This document shows, in pieces, positions 9,039-17,486 of a DNA stretch of 64,000 nucleotides. Positions within the stretch are counted from its first letter, which is position 1. Each line of letters begins with the position of its first letter. The stretch lies in assembly GCA_013001295.1 (NCBI GenBank), contig JABDMW010000050.1, forward strand, positions 62,001-126,000, in the 5' to 3' direction. Source of the stretch: Hyphomonadaceae bacterium. GTDB lineage: Bacteria > Pseudomonadota > Alphaproteobacteria > Caulobacterales > Maricaulaceae. Under the pieces are notes generated by a model, which did not search any database, had not been told where the DNA came from, and saw only the letters and a program-made list of their open reading frames with translations. The position numbers were made by a program, and so were the translations under genes.

Positions 9039-10157
9039 ATGCAAAAAAAAATTTTGTTTATCTTCGTCATCCTTTTGTTAGCGCTAATCGGATATTTTAG
9101 CTTCTGGCCAATCCAAATCGACCCGCAGCCTTGGGATGCGCCGAAAGACAATGGGTATACGGGTGTCTTCGCTCCTAACATGGCGTTGGCCGGGCTGAAC
9201 AGTTTGTCAATTGGCGAACATCACGGGCCAGAAGACGTCGCCGCCCGGCTTGAAAACGGGCGTATGATTGCATATACCTCCACGCAATCAGGTGACATTA
9301 TCCGGATAGACACTGTAACAAATACGCACAAGGTAATCGCGAATACCGGCGGCGTCGCATTGGGCATCCAGTTTGATTCACGAGGCAACCTCATCATTGC
9401 AGACGCCAATAAAGGATTGCTGAGCCTTGATGAAAGCCGGGAAATTGAACTCCTCACAAACAGAGCTGAAAACGACAGCCCTATCCTTTATGCCGATGAA
9501 TTGGATATTTCGGAAGACGGGAAGATTTTCTTCTCGGACGCCTCGACAAAATTTGGAGCCGAGGAAGCCGGTTCTTCTCTGTCGGCGAGTTTATTGGAGA
9601 TTTCTGAACACGGTAAAACCGGACGGGTTCTTGTGTATGATCCAAGTGATGGTTCAACAAAAACGATCATGAAGAATCTGAGTTTCCCCAACGGGATTGC
9701 CATGTGCCCGGATTACGCCTGCATCCTCGTTGCTGAAACCGGTGAATACCGCGTTCATAAATTCTGGCTAACGGGCGAAAAGGCCGGAACATCTGAAATC
9801 ATTATTGATAATTTGCCAGGTTTTCCGGACAATATAAATCGCGGGCAGGATGGACGTTATTGGATCGGATTGACCAGTCCACGTCTCCCGGCGCTCGATG
9901 CATCTGCTCAAAAACCTTTTTTGCGTGCGATAGGGCAACGCTTGCCAAAATTAATGCAACCCGCTCCCAAGCATTACGGGTTTGTGTTAGCGATCGATGT
10001 GGACGGAAATGTGATTGCGCAATATCAAGATCCCTCAGCGCAATATCCGCTTACGACAGGAGCGACGGAACCTGGTGACGGTTGGCTCTATATCGGCAGC
10101 TTGAGCGCGAGCTATTTGGGCCGAAAGAATATTGAACACGAAAGATTTGGACAATAA
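9039..10157 (+). CDS. SMP-30/strictosidine-synthase-like beta-propeller protein, membrane-anchored
   Basis: 372 residues. An N-terminal hydrophobic helix (about 5-24, ILFIFVILLLALIGYFSFW) serves as signal anchor. The remainder is a six-bladed propeller with FDSRGNLIIADA, YADELDISEDGKIFFSDAS, LSFPNGIAMCPD and FPDNINRGQDGRYWIG, the pattern of strictosidine-synthase-like and APMAP-like lactonases. It is probably a periplasmic hydrolase or lactonase. The immediately upstream FAH-family gene suggests a shared catabolic role, which is inference. Confidence 0.82.
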   Translation: MQKKILFIFVILLLALIGYFSFWPIQIDPQPWDAPKDNGYTGVFAPNMALAGLNSLSIGEHHGPEDVAARLENGRMIAYTSTQSGDIIRIDTVTNTHKVIANTGGVALGIQFDSRGNLIIADANKGLLSLDESREIELLTNRAENDSPILYADELDISEDGKIFFSDASTKFGAEEAGSSLSASLLEISEHGKTGRVLVYDPSDGSTKTIMKNLSFPNGIAMCPDYACILVAETGEYRVHKFWLTGEKAGTSEIIIDNLPGFPDNINRGQDGRYWIGLTSPRLPALDASAQKPFLRAIGQRLPKLMQPAPKHYGFVLAIDVDGNVIAQYQDPSAQYPLTTGATEPGDGWLYIGSLSASYLGRKNIEHERFGQ

Positions 10158-10188
10158 AGAACGGCATCACGCTGTAGCGAGATGCCGT
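10151..10188 (-). terminator. Probable intrinsic terminator of the first UrcA gene
   Basis: ACGGCATC (10161-10168) pairs with GATGCCGT (10181-10188), with inner CGCT/AGCG pairs. Read leftward the hairpin is followed by TTCTTTATTGT. It lies 28 bases after the UrcA stop codon on the minus strand and just past the stop of the converging propeller gene. Confidence 0.6.
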
Positions 10189-10216
10189 CAATAAGAGAGG
10201 GTTCAAAGAAAAAATG

Positions 10217-10540
10217 TTAGCCTTGAGCAGTTGCCATTTTTTGTTTGTGATACGCAATCAAAATCTCATTGCGCGTGGCAGTGACGACTTTTGTCAGCAA
10301 TTCATTTTGACAATTTAGTTCAAGCCGAGATTTGGTGGACAGAGCCTGCCGACCAATGTTGTCGACTTCGGTTTCACAGGCTTCTTTAGCCGTACGCTCG
10401 AAATTGCTGTAGTTTTCCGCCATTGAAGCTGACTTACTATATGTGAATTTTGTCTCGAATGTCGCATCTGCTGCAAATGCGTTTCCGGCTAAAACAGCAC
10501 ATAATGTGCCAACTACAAGCGCCCCGTTTAGTTTTCTCAT
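10217..10540 (-). CDS. UrcA family protein, exported
   Basis: About 107 residues. The start was placed at 10540 because AGGAGA lies 7 bases upstream, and the product then begins with a clean signal peptide (RKLNGALVVGTLCAVLAGNAFA). The mature part has FTYSKSASMAENYSNFERTAKEACE, two spaced cysteines and LTKVVTATRNEILIAYH, the pattern of the UrcA family found in Caulobacterales, Sphingomonadales and relatives. The function of the family is not known. A second, diverged copy lies at 11419, with a regulator gene between them. Confidence 0.8.
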   Translation of the reverse strand: MRKLNGALVVGTLCAVLAGNAFAADATFETKFTYSKSASMAENYSNFERTAKEACETEVDNIGRQALSTKSRLELNCQNELLTKVVTATRNEILIAYHKQKMATAQG

Positions 10541-10687
10541 CATCAATTCTCCTATTAAACAGTCGAAAACTGCAGTGCCAATCACTGCCCGCGGATATTG
10601 GTCGCTAACCCACGGAATGTCCTGACGAAATCATCGGGATTTTCAGAATTTTTAACGATAAAAATATGATGAAAAGCTTAGATGTGG

Positions 10688-10713
10688 ACTTTAGCATGTA
10701 TTTATGCTAAAGT
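10688..10713. promoter_or_regulatory. Perfect 10-bp inverted repeat, likely operator
   Basis: ACTTTAGCAT (10688-10697) and ATGCTAAAGT (10704-10713) are exact inverted copies with a 6-base spacer. The site lies 50 bases before the start of the winged-helix regulator and about 150 bases before the divergent UrcA gene, which suits binding by a dimeric regulator. No T run follows, so it is not a terminator. Confidence 0.55.
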
Positions 10714-10762
10714 GCAGGTGAAGGGTTAGTTTAGAATATCCGCGATACGCGGGAGGACGGCC

Positions 10763-11245
10763 ATGGGAATGCCCTTCGATTTCAAAAGAGATGTACAAAG
10801 AGACAATTTCCAAATTGGAAATATCATTGTCGTGCCAACACGCGACATTATCCTAAAAAACCGGCATGAATATGTGCTGGAACCTCTAGCCATGGATCTG
10901 CTCTGTATTTTAGCAGAACAGCCTGGCGAAGTTATGATGCGCGAAGAATTGATCAATCGTCTTTGGGATTTAGACAATGGCGGCGATGAGAATCTGACGC
11001 GGGCTGTATCGGTACTTCGAAAAGCGTTAAAGCAGGCGTCAACCGATGAAAATTATATTGAAACTATTCCCAAACGCGGATATCGACTGACCCATCCTGT
11101 ATCGGAAGCGGATATAAACGACGTCCATAACGGGACCGACTTTGCAATTGACCAATGGCGTCAAAAAGGGTCTTTATTACCGACGGCTTTGATTATTCTC
11201 CTGATATCAATTCCCGTTGTCATTGTCACGGCGATGGGAAATTGA
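10763..11245 (+). CDS. Membrane-anchored winged-helix (OmpR/CadC-type) transcriptional regulator
   Basis: 160 residues; GGGAGG precedes the ATG. Residues about 15-112 form an OmpR/PhoB-type winged helix: a leading strand, LEPLAMDLLCILAEQPGEVMMREELINRLW, the recognition helix region DENLTRAVSVLRKALKQ and the wing IETIPKRGYRL. A single hydrophobic helix (about 138-157) ends the protein, leaving almost nothing in the periplasm. ToxR/CadC-type regulators have the same order but usually carry a periplasmic sensor domain. It may sense the membrane itself or a partner, and the flanking UrcA genes are the obvious targets, both of which are inference. Confidence 0.85.
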   Translation: MGMPFDFKRDVQRDNFQIGNIIVVPTRDIILKNRHEYVLEPLAMDLLCILAEQPGEVMMREELINRLWDLDNGGDENLTRAVSVLRKALKQASTDENYIETIPKRGYRLTHPVSEADINDVHNGTDFAIDQWRQKGSLLPTALIILLISIPVVIVTAMGN

Positions 11246-11301
11246 CTAGGCTTCACATTTGATTGGTGCCCCAACACAATATTACCCGCCCTTCCTTCCC
11301 T

Positions 11302-11328
11302 AAATTTGAGTTACCAATTCAAATTTTT
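11302..11328 (+). terminator. Weak AT-rich hairpin after the winged-helix gene
   Basis: AAATTTGA (11302-11309) pairs with TCAAATTT (11319-11326), followed by only two further T bases. The stem is AT-rich and the site is a weak terminator candidate, 57 bases after the regulator stop. Confidence 0.3.
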
Positions 11329-11418
11329 GGCTAAGCCAGCCGGAAAAGAAAAAGCGGGTATCCACGCCCTTAGGTCGCGGTTCACCGGGTAGAGGGTTTC
11401 CCGATGAATGAGTTGAAC

Positions 11419-11763
11419 TTATTTTGCGCTCGCAAGTTTCGTCGGAGCAGCATCCGGATTTAGTTTTTCATTGTGATAAGCGATAAGCACAATATTTTTG
11501 GTTGCTGCGACAGCTTTCGTGACAAGTTCCTGTTGACAGGCCCGTTTTAGCGGCTCCGTATGCCCGAGAGAACGGTGTGTCGTTTTTCTGGCCTGGTCTC
11601 TGCAGACTTTCTTCGCTTTAGTTTCGAAATTTGCATAATTCGTTTCAATTGACGCCTTGCCATCGAAATTAAATGAAACTCTGTAAGTGTCTCCGGCATG
11701 TGCGTTACTCGCCAAGCCAATAAATGCAATTGCAGTGGTCAGTGTTTTGGTAAAACGTGTCAT
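11419..11763 (-). CDS. UrcA family protein, second copy, exported
   Basis: 114 residues from the ATG at 11763, which has AAAGGA 7 bases upstream and gives a signal peptide (TRFTKTLTTAIAFIGLASNAHA). The mature part repeats the plan of the other UrcA protein: a Y-x-VSF strand, TNYANFETKAKKVCRDQA, a second Cys in LKRACQQELVTKAVAATKN and IVLIAYH. The C-terminus is a longer Ala/Pro-rich tail. It shares only moderate identity with the copy at 10217, so the duplication is old. Function unknown. Confidence 0.8.
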   Translation of the reverse strand: MTRFTKTLTTAIAFIGLASNAHAGDTYRVSFNFDGKASIETNYANFETKAKKVCRDQARKTTHRSLGHTEPLKRACQQELVTKAVAATKNIVLIAYHNEKLNPDAAPTKLASAK

Positions 11764-12301
11764 TATAGTTCCTTTCAAGTTTAATATCGAACGGCATATC
11801 CCGCCGCCCAATCAACAAACGACATTGCGCTTCGAAAATCCTGATGCGAGCGAAATGGATATCTTATAAAAACCTGATGGAATTATGATGTCTTTGAAAA
11901 TGTTGAGTTTTTTAACTTATTTGTGATTTTTTGTTCAAGACCTTGAAATTGTTTTCACTTCCGAAATAAAATTTTGTGACGAGTGGCAATAAAGGTGAAG
12001 GATTCAGTTTTGAGTTCAGTGAATGCATTAACCGCCCGAAATTGGATTGGAACAGCATTTCAAAAGCGTCAACGAAATATCGAGGTCGGCCCAAATGCGG
12101 GCGCAAATCACACAAAATCTGTTCGGATCGGCAACTTTTACGTAATACTGAGCTTGTTCCTCTTTTCGACTTCTTCAGTGATACGACCGAATTCGGAGAA
12201 CATTGGAATCGCATGGAAGAAAACACCGCCAAATACAGCGACGCAATCGATGCACAACTCGTCCAGGCAAGCCCTACACTAATTCAAGCTAGGAAAGTCG
12301 A
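11764..12301. other. Gene-poor stretch of 538 bases
   Basis: Between the UrcA gene and the dienelactone hydrolase. The first part must hold the UrcA promoter. No strong gene is visible: two overlapping plus-strand frames (11976-12305 and 11983-12282) and one minus-strand frame are open but none matches a family I know. No tRNA, repeat or clear terminator was seen. Confidence 0.5.
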
Positions 12302-12305
12302 TTAG
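11976..12305 (+). CDS. Doubtful ORF, 109 aa, no recognised family
   Basis: The frame begins with GTG two codons after a stop and has no ribosome site. Its second half (FSDTTEFGEHWNRMEENT, DAIDAQLVQASPTL) has a protein-like composition, while the first half is less convincing. The stop overlaps the converging dienelactone hydrolase stop by 4 bases. It could be a short orphan gene, the remnant of a longer one, or chance. Confidence 0.25.
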   Translation: MTSGNKGEGFSFEFSECINRPKLDWNSISKASTKYRGRPKCGRKSHKICSDRQLLRNTELVPLFDFFSDTTEFGEHWNRMEENTAKYSDAIDAQLVQASPTLIQARKVD

Positions 12306-13033
12306 CCAACGCCGTGGCCAGCAAAAACTTCACTGAGCAAGTCGAGCGTGGATGCCCACGAACGCCGGTCTGAATCTGCATTATATTGAAGTCCCATATC
12401 CGGCATGTTGGCGTCCGGTACCGTGAACGCATGTGTCGTCTGTCCGTAGGCATGCAATTGCCAATCGCAACCGGCTTCCGCCATTTCTTTGCCAATGTCG
12501 GTCACATGTTCCGGCGGGGCCATCGGGTCATCCCATCCATGGCAAATCAAAACCTTGGCCTTGATTTTCTTCTTCGGTAAATCAGGCGCGTCTAGCAAAC
12601 CGTGAAAACTGATTGCAGCTTTGAGATCAACGCCGGAGCGGGCGAGGTCAAGCGTGCATAAGCCGCCAAAGCAAAAACCCATCATGGCCATGTTTTTCTC
12701 ATCAACCTCAGGCAATTTTGAAGCTGCTTTAACGCCGGCCTTGATCCGCTTTAAAAGTGCTGCCCGGTCGTCTTTTAACGGCCCCATCATTGCCATTTTA
12801 TCATCGACACTTTCAGGCAGAGCACCATTTCCGTAATTATCCAGAGCAAAGCCGACATATCCCAAGGCCGCCATCTGAATGGCTTTATCCTCAGCAAAAG
12901 CGTCACGCCCACCCCAAGCATGGCTGACGATTACACAGGGTTTTGGATCTGCATAGCTTTCATCCCAGGCCAAGTAGCCAATACATTTGGTTTTGCCGTC
13001 CATATATTCGACAGGTTTCGTTGTAATGCTCAT
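12302..13033 (-). CDS. Dienelactone hydrolase family protein
   Basis: 243 residues, the family length. The nucleophile is Cys in GFCFGG, the acid is in CHGWDDPMAP and the base is His in QTTHAFT, giving the Cys-Asp-His triad that marks dienelactone hydrolases among alpha/beta hydrolases. No signal peptide. Its start lies 11 bases downstream of the CoA-transferase B gene stop, so it belongs to the same transcript. True dienelactone hydrolases act in chlorocatechol breakdown, but many family members act on other esters. The substrate is unknown here. Confidence 0.87.
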   Translation of the reverse strand: MSITTKPVEYMDGKTKCIGYLAWDESYADPKPCVIVSHAWGGRDAFAEDKAIQMAALGYVGFALDNYGNGALPESVDDKMAMMGPLKDDRAALLKRIKAGVKAASKLPEVDEKNMAMMGFCFGGLCTLDLARSGVDLKAAISFHGLLDAPDLPKKKIKAKVLICHGWDDPMAPPEHVTDIGKEMAEAGCDWQLHAYGQTTHAFTVPDANMPDMGLQYNADSDRRSWASTLDLLSEVFAGHGVG

Positions 13034-13044
13034 CGTGTTCTCCT

Positions 13045-13683
13045 CTATTCGTAAGAAATATCAGCTTCGGTTTTTTCCCGAACTTCATCAACAGTCACGC
13101 CCGGCGCCAATTCGCGGACGCGAAAGCGTCTCTGTTCGCCTTCTCTTGCAAAAACGCCGAGATTGGTAATCACCATGTCGATGCAGTTTTGACCGGTTAG
13201 CGGCAAAGTACATTTCTTTAAAAACTTTGGCGCACCGGCTCGATTGGTATGGTCCATAATCACGACGCACCGCTTAACGCCGGCCACCAGATCCATAGCC
13301 CCGCCCATGCCTTTGACCATTTTCCCGGGAATCATCCAGTTGGCTAGATCGCCGTTTTCTGAAACCTGCATGGCACCCAAGATGGAAATATCGATATGCC
13401 CGCCGCGTATCATGGCAAAACTATCCGCCGAATTGAAATAGGAAGAGCGTCGCAGCTCGGTAATGGTCTGCTTGCCCGCATTGATCAGATCCGCATCAAC
13501 TTCGTCTTCATATGGAAATGGTCCCATGCCCAACATGCCGTTTTCGCTTTGCAAAGTAACATCAATGCCTTCGCCGATATGATTGGCCACCAAGGTTGGG
13601 ATACCAATGCCGAGATTAGCATAAAACCCGTCTTCTATTTCCTGTGCGGCCCGCGCTGCCATTTCATCACGTGTCCAGCTCAT
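13045..13683 (-). CDS. scoB: 3-oxoacid CoA-transferase subunit B
   Basis: 212 residues. The catalytic glutamate is Glu47 in [11 protein letters not shown], to which the CoA thioester is formed. [23 protein letters not shown] and [11 protein letters not shown] are signature segments of the B subunit. It pairs with the A subunit gene upstream (4-base ATGA-type overlap) to move CoA between succinyl-CoA and a 3-oxoacid, usually acetoacetate. PcaJ (3-oxoadipate) is the close alternative and cannot be excluded by reading alone. Confidence 0.88.
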   Translation of the reverse strand: MSWTRDEMAARAAQEIEDGFYANLGIGIPTLVANHIGEGIDVTLQSENGMLGMGPFPYEDEVDADLINAGKQTITELRRSSYFNSADSFAMIRGGHIDISILGAMQVSENGDLANWMIPGKMVKGMGGAMDLVAGVKRCVVIMDHTNRAGAPKFLKKCTLPLTGQNCIDMVITNLGVFAREGEQRRFRVRELAPGVTVDEVREKTEADISYE

Positions 13684-14393
13684 GACGGTGCCCCTTCTCT
13701 TGTTCTCGTGGTTCGTTGTTCAATCCGTTTTTCACATTTCGCCTCAACGATGCGTTGCACAAATATGCCGGGCGTATGGATGAAATTAGCATCGAGCGCG
13801 CCGGGCTCTACGAGCTCGTCAACTTCGACAATTGTCACCTTACCGGCCATGGCCATCATCGGATTAAAATTGCGGGCCGTTTTGGAAAATTGCAAATTCC
13901 CGTAAGGATCGCCCCGCCAGGCTTTTACCAAAGCAACATCGGCAACCAGCCCAGTTTCCATTATAAAGGATTCGCCGTTAAATTCACGGGTGGGTTTTCC
14001 TTCCGCAATCACCGTGCCAAAGCCTGTCTTGGTATAAAATCCGGGAATTCCGGCTCCACCCGCTCGAATGCGCTCGGCTAAGGTTCCTTGGGGATTAAAC
14101 TCAATTTCAAGCTCACCCGCCAGATACTGGCGTTCAAATTCGTCATTTTCACCGACATAGGAGCTGATCATTTTCTTGATCTGGCGGGTTTCGAGCAATA
14201 GCCCCAATCCGAACCCGTCAACGCCGGCATTATTGGAAATCGCTGTGATGTCCTTCGCGCCGCTATCTCGCAGGGCAACGATCAGGTTTTCCGGCAAGCC
14301 GCACAAACCGAACCCGCCTGACATCACCGTCATGCCGTCAAACGCAAATCCGTCCAATGCAGCCTTTGCTGTTTTAAAGACTTTGTTTCCCAT
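13680..14393 (-). CDS. scoA: 3-oxoacid CoA-transferase subunit A
   Basis: 237 residues. The opening [32 protein letters not shown] contains the CoA-binding GGFGLCG loop; the run is split here by Asp-Gly. [30 protein letters not shown] and [10 protein letters not shown] follow in the normal order. It is the partner of the overlapping B subunit. The order scoA-scoB-dienelactone hydrolase suggests a catabolic operon for ketone bodies or an aromatic-ring product. Confidence 0.88.
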   Translation of the reverse strand: MGNKVFKTAKAALDGFAFDGMTVMSGGFGLCGLPENLIVALRDSGAKDITAISNNAGVDGFGLGLLLETRQIKKMISSYVGENDEFERQYLAGELEIEFNPQGTLAERIRAGGAGIPGFYTKTGFGTVIAEGKPTREFNGESFIMETGLVADVALVKAWRGDPYGNLQFSKTARNFNPMMAMAGKVTIVEVDELVEPGALDANFIHTPGIFVQRIVEAKCEKRIEQRTTRTREGAPS

Positions 14394-14477
14394 GAAATTC
14401 CTCTCTGTGTTGCAATCTTTTAGCCTGCGAAACCCGGCCTGCCAATGGTTGAAGCCGCTAAGAAGGGATAAACTAGC

Positions 14478-14780
14478 TCAAACAATGATATCTATTTTGA
14501 CTTCGGCAAATGAACCGTCATTTAGAGCATTATTCTTTCGGATTTCGGCTTTGATCGGCAAAATATACGCACCTGTCGATTTGGACGGAAAGATCGAGGT
14601 CTTCCAAACCGTTTCACCGACGCTTGCGGTAACGCGAACGGATCCAAATCCCCGTTTTGAATCCGGGGCGAAAAACCGGATTTCATCGGCATATTCTTTC
14701 GGTACGGTCATAAAGAACCAGGTGCCCTTGCCGGTCCATTTCCAAAGTTTTGCTGAAAACGTGAAGCTCAAATCGTGCAT
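14478..14780 (-). CDS. DUF1905 domain protein
   Basis: 100 residues. The ATG at 14780 was preferred to an upstream TTG because AGGA then lies 7 bases away. The protein is a small beta-barrel-like domain: FSAKLWKWTGKGTWFFMTVP, FGSVRVTASVGETVWKTSIFP, and GAYILPIKAEIRK, all typical of DUF1905. In many bacteria DUF1905 is fused to a YdeI-type domain. Here a YdeI-family gene lies divergently 52 bases away. Function unknown. Confidence 0.75.
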   Translation of the reverse strand: MHDLSFTFSAKLWKWTGKGTWFFMTVPKEYADEIRFFAPDSKRGFGSVRVTASVGETVWKTSIFPSKSTGAYILPIKAEIRKNNALNDGSFAEVKIDIIV

Positions 14781-14832
14781 GGTCAAATCCTAGGGATTTG
14801 CCAAATTCTTGTCACCACGCTAATTTCAAAAC

Positions 14833-15423
14833 ATGCAAAAAACAAAATCAGTAGATAGTTACGTCAATGACCACCAGAAATGGAAAAATGAACTGACGAC
14901 TTTACGTGCCTTACTCAATGAAACAGAACTTACGGAATGTATAAAATGGGGGGCGCCCTGCTATACATTTAACGGTGAGAACATCGTTGGGATGATGGGG
15001 TTTAAAAACTATGTCGGGATTTGGTTTCATCAAGGCGTATTCTTAGAAGACAAGGCCGGTGTCTTGGTCAATGCCCAGGAAGGAAAAACCAAAGCGCTTC
15101 GGCAATGGCGGTTTTCGTCAGCGCAAGACATCAAAGCCGATCTTATCCGCAATTATATTGCCGAGGCGATTGAAAACGCGAAGGCCGGCAAGAAGGTTTC
15201 ACCAGCGAAACCCAAGCCGTTGAGTATACCACCGGAACTCACCCAGGCTCTAGATCAGGACACTGTTGCACGCGAAAAGTTTGAAGCCCTGAAACCCGGT
15301 CAGAAAAAAGAGTTCGCCGCATATATTAAAGATGCCAAGCGGATGGATACGAAAATCCGTCGTATTAAAAAAATTATTCCGATGATCAATTCCGGCATCG
15401 GCTTAAACGATAAATATAAGTAA
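14833..15423 (+). CDS. YdeI/DUF1801 family protein
   Basis: 196 residues. Residues about 15-115 form the DUF1801 fold (LTECIKWGAPCYTFNGENIVGMM, then YVGIWFHQG), and about 130-196 is the YdeI C-terminal segment (PPELTQALDQDTVAREKFEAL, then PGQKKEFAAYI and AKRMDTKIRRIKKII). No membrane segment and no catalytic motif that I can see. It is divergent from the DUF1905 gene, with which it is often fused elsewhere, so the two probably act together. Confidence 0.8.
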   Translation: MQKTKSVDSYVNDHQKWKNELTTLRALLNETELTECIKWGAPCYTFNGENIVGMMGFKNYVGIWFHQGVFLEDKAGVLVNAQEGKTKALRQWRFSSAQDIKADLIRNYIAEAIENAKAGKKVSPAKPKPLSIPPELTQALDQDTVAREKFEALKPGQKKEFAAYIKDAKRMDTKIRRIKKIIPMINSGIGLNDKYK

Positions 15424-15477
15424 TATTGTCTGCTCGTTTTTCTTTGGCACGGTCTCGACTTGTGCTAGCGTTTTACC

Positions 15478-16413
15478 ATGAACAATCCACAATTTCCTGA
15501 CATCCTCATCTGGGCCATTCCTGTTTTTTTACTCGGGATCGCGATTGAACTTTTTTGGCTACGACGTCGTCCGATCGAAAACGCCTACACGTTCAAGGAT
15601 GCTATAACGTCTCTGGTAATGGGAAGCGGCATGAGCCTCACTGATCTTTTGTTTAAAGGGATCAATTTGGCTTTTTTGATGTGGATTTGGCTGACATTTC
15701 CGCACTTTGATTTGGGTTACACGCTCCCGATCATTCTCTTAGCGCTATTCGTCGATGATTTTTTCTATTATTGGAAACATTGGCTGTATCATAAATCGCG
15801 ATGGTTCTGGGCCACCCATGTCGTACATCATTCCTCAGAGCATTACAATTTAACGACAGCGCTGCGGCAACCCTGGTCAAATTATATATCCGGTACAGTG
15901 TTGTTGAAAATACCCATGGTGTTTTTGGGCTTCCATCCGGTCTTACTGGCCTTTGTCGGCGGTCTCAATCTATTGTATCAATTCTGGATCCATACCGAGA
16001 CGATTAACAAAATGCCACGTTGGTTTGAGTATATTTTCAATACGCCCAGCCATCACCGCGTGCATCATGGCCGCAATCCGCGCTATCTGGATGCAAATTT
16101 CGGCGGGATTTTCATTATCTGGGATCGATTATTCGGCACATTCGTCCCCGAACAGGAAAACGAAAAACCCGATTACGGGATCGTTGTGCCGTTGAAGACT
16201 TACAATCCGATCAAAGTTGCGTTTCATGAGTATGTCGCGATGATCAAAGACGCGTTTCAGCCGGGGCTCAATCTGAAACAACGGTTCTTGTATGTATTTG
16301 CACCGCCGGGCACATGCCATGATGGCTCAAAGCAACCAATCGCCGAGATCAAGGCGGATTTTATCGCGCGCCATCCCGATCAGGCAGGAACACCGGGATT
16401 GCCCATAAAATAA
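15478..16413 (+). CDS. Sterol desaturase / fatty-acid hydroxylase family membrane enzyme
   Basis: 311 residues with several membrane helices in the first half. The di-iron histidine boxes are clear: HWLYH, then THVVHHSSEHYN, then a lone His in the fourth helix region (IHTETINKMP), then PSHHRVHHGRN. The enzyme should hydroxylate or desaturate a lipid in the inner membrane using O2. Bacterial members act on sterols, hopanoids, carotenoids or lipid acyl chains. The substrate cannot be inferred from the neighbours. Confidence 0.88.
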   Translation: MNNPQFPDILIWAIPVFLLGIAIELFWLRRRPIENAYTFKDAITSLVMGSGMSLTDLLFKGINLAFLMWIWLTFPHFDLGYTLPIILLALFVDDFFYYWKHWLYHKSRWFWATHVVHHSSEHYNLTTALRQPWSNYISGTVLLKIPMVFLGFHPVLLAFVGGLNLLYQFWIHTETINKMPRWFEYIFNTPSHHRVHHGRNPRYLDANFGGIFIIWDRLFGTFVPEQENEKPDYGIVVPLKTYNPIKVAFHEYVAMIKDAFQPGLNLKQRFLYVFAPPGTCHDGSKQPIAEIKADFIARHPDQAGTPGLPIK

Positions 16414-16500
16414 GGGTTTCGTACCAATCTTAAGACATTATTAGCCATATTTCCGCACACTTCCGGGCAGAATTTTGAATATGCGACCTTGGAGGTTTTT

Positions 16501-17421
16501 ATGCGTATGTCTGCACTTGTTTTCGTTTCCGGCCTGGTTCTAACCCTGTCTGCCTGCGCCGCATCTCCTGATATTAACCCGATTTATGGTCAAACAACCC
16601 AGTATAAAGGCACCGCGCCGCAATCCGTAAGCACACCAAGTCCGGTACAACAGGCCACCTACCGTTCGGACATACAAAATCAAAGTGCAACCAATTCCAA
16701 TGTCCATCCCGCCGCGCACGCAACGCAGTCAGCGGCGCCGGTGAATTACACTGGTCAAACGGCAAGTTATACACAAATCAATCAGGAATGCCTCGCTAAA
16801 GAAGGTGACCGCAAGCTCGTCGGAACCTTAGCAGGGGGTGTTGCCGGCGGCATTGCCGGAAGGGCCGTTGCGGGTGACAATAAAACCTTAGGCACAGTAG
16901 CCGGTGCCGCAATCGGCGGTGCGGCGGGTTTCGGCATAGCGGATAAATCAATCAACTGTGATCCGGTCAGCGTCCCGGCACCGCAAACGGCTACAATTTC
17001 TCCGGCATACCAACCTGCACCCACCACGACCTATGCAACGACCACATCTTTACCGACAACGCCCTCGTATAGAAGCCAAACGACAACGGCACCCGCTATT
17101 GAAGAAACAACTGAAAGTCTCGGCGATGCGGGGACGCCTGGCTATTATGCCGTGAATGGAGCGCCTGATTATACGCCCGCCCCTATTCCACCAACGCCTG
17201 TGTATCAAGCACCAACCTATGCCAGCCAATCGACCATGATAACCGCGCCCGGCGCTAGTACACGAAACCATACGCTGGTAGATGGTGATACCGTTTATAG
17301 CCTGGCAAAGTCCGCATGCGTGAGTGTGAGCGAGTTTAAACAGCTCAACAATATTGATGACAAATATTATATTCGAGCGGGTGATCAAATTTTGATCCCC
17401 GCATCACGCTGCACACCTTAA
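16501..17421 (+). CDS. Outer-membrane lipoprotein with glycine zipper and LysM domain
   Basis: 306 residues from the ATG at 16501, set by GGAGG five bases upstream. A lipoprotein signal ends at LTLSAC. A Ser/Thr/Gln-rich linker leads to a glycine-zipper segment (about 107-140: GTLAGGVAGGIAG, then TVAGAAIGGAAGFGIADK) of the kind that inserts in membranes. After another low-complexity stretch, a LysM module (about 258-303: HTLVDGDTVYSLAKSA, YYIRAGDQILIP) should bind peptidoglycan. The combination suggests a protein that links the outer membrane to the wall. Confidence 0.85.
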   Translation: MRMSALVFVSGLVLTLSACAASPDINPIYGQTTQYKGTAPQSVSTPSPVQQATYRSDIQNQSATNSNVHPAAHATQSAAPVNYTGQTASYTQINQECLAKEGDRKLVGTLAGGVAGGIAGRAVAGDNKTLGTVAGAAIGGAAGFGIADKSINCDPVSVPAPQTATISPAYQPAPTTTYATTTSLPTTPSYRSQTTTAPAIEETTESLGDAGTPGYYAVNGAPDYTPAPIPPTPVYQAPTYASQSTMITAPGASTRNHTLVDGDTVYSLAKSACVSVSEFKQLNNIDDKYYIRAGDQILIPASRCTP

Positions 17422-17486
17422 TTTTCATCGAATAAAGGATTTTACTTTCGATCTGCTTAGAGTATGCAGACTGCAAAGGAGATCCT

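Noticed and set aside
11330-11410. Structured RNA element downstream of the second UrcA gene
   Set aside because: Only four-base stems such as CGGG/CCCG could be drawn; no known RNA family or T-run terminator fits.
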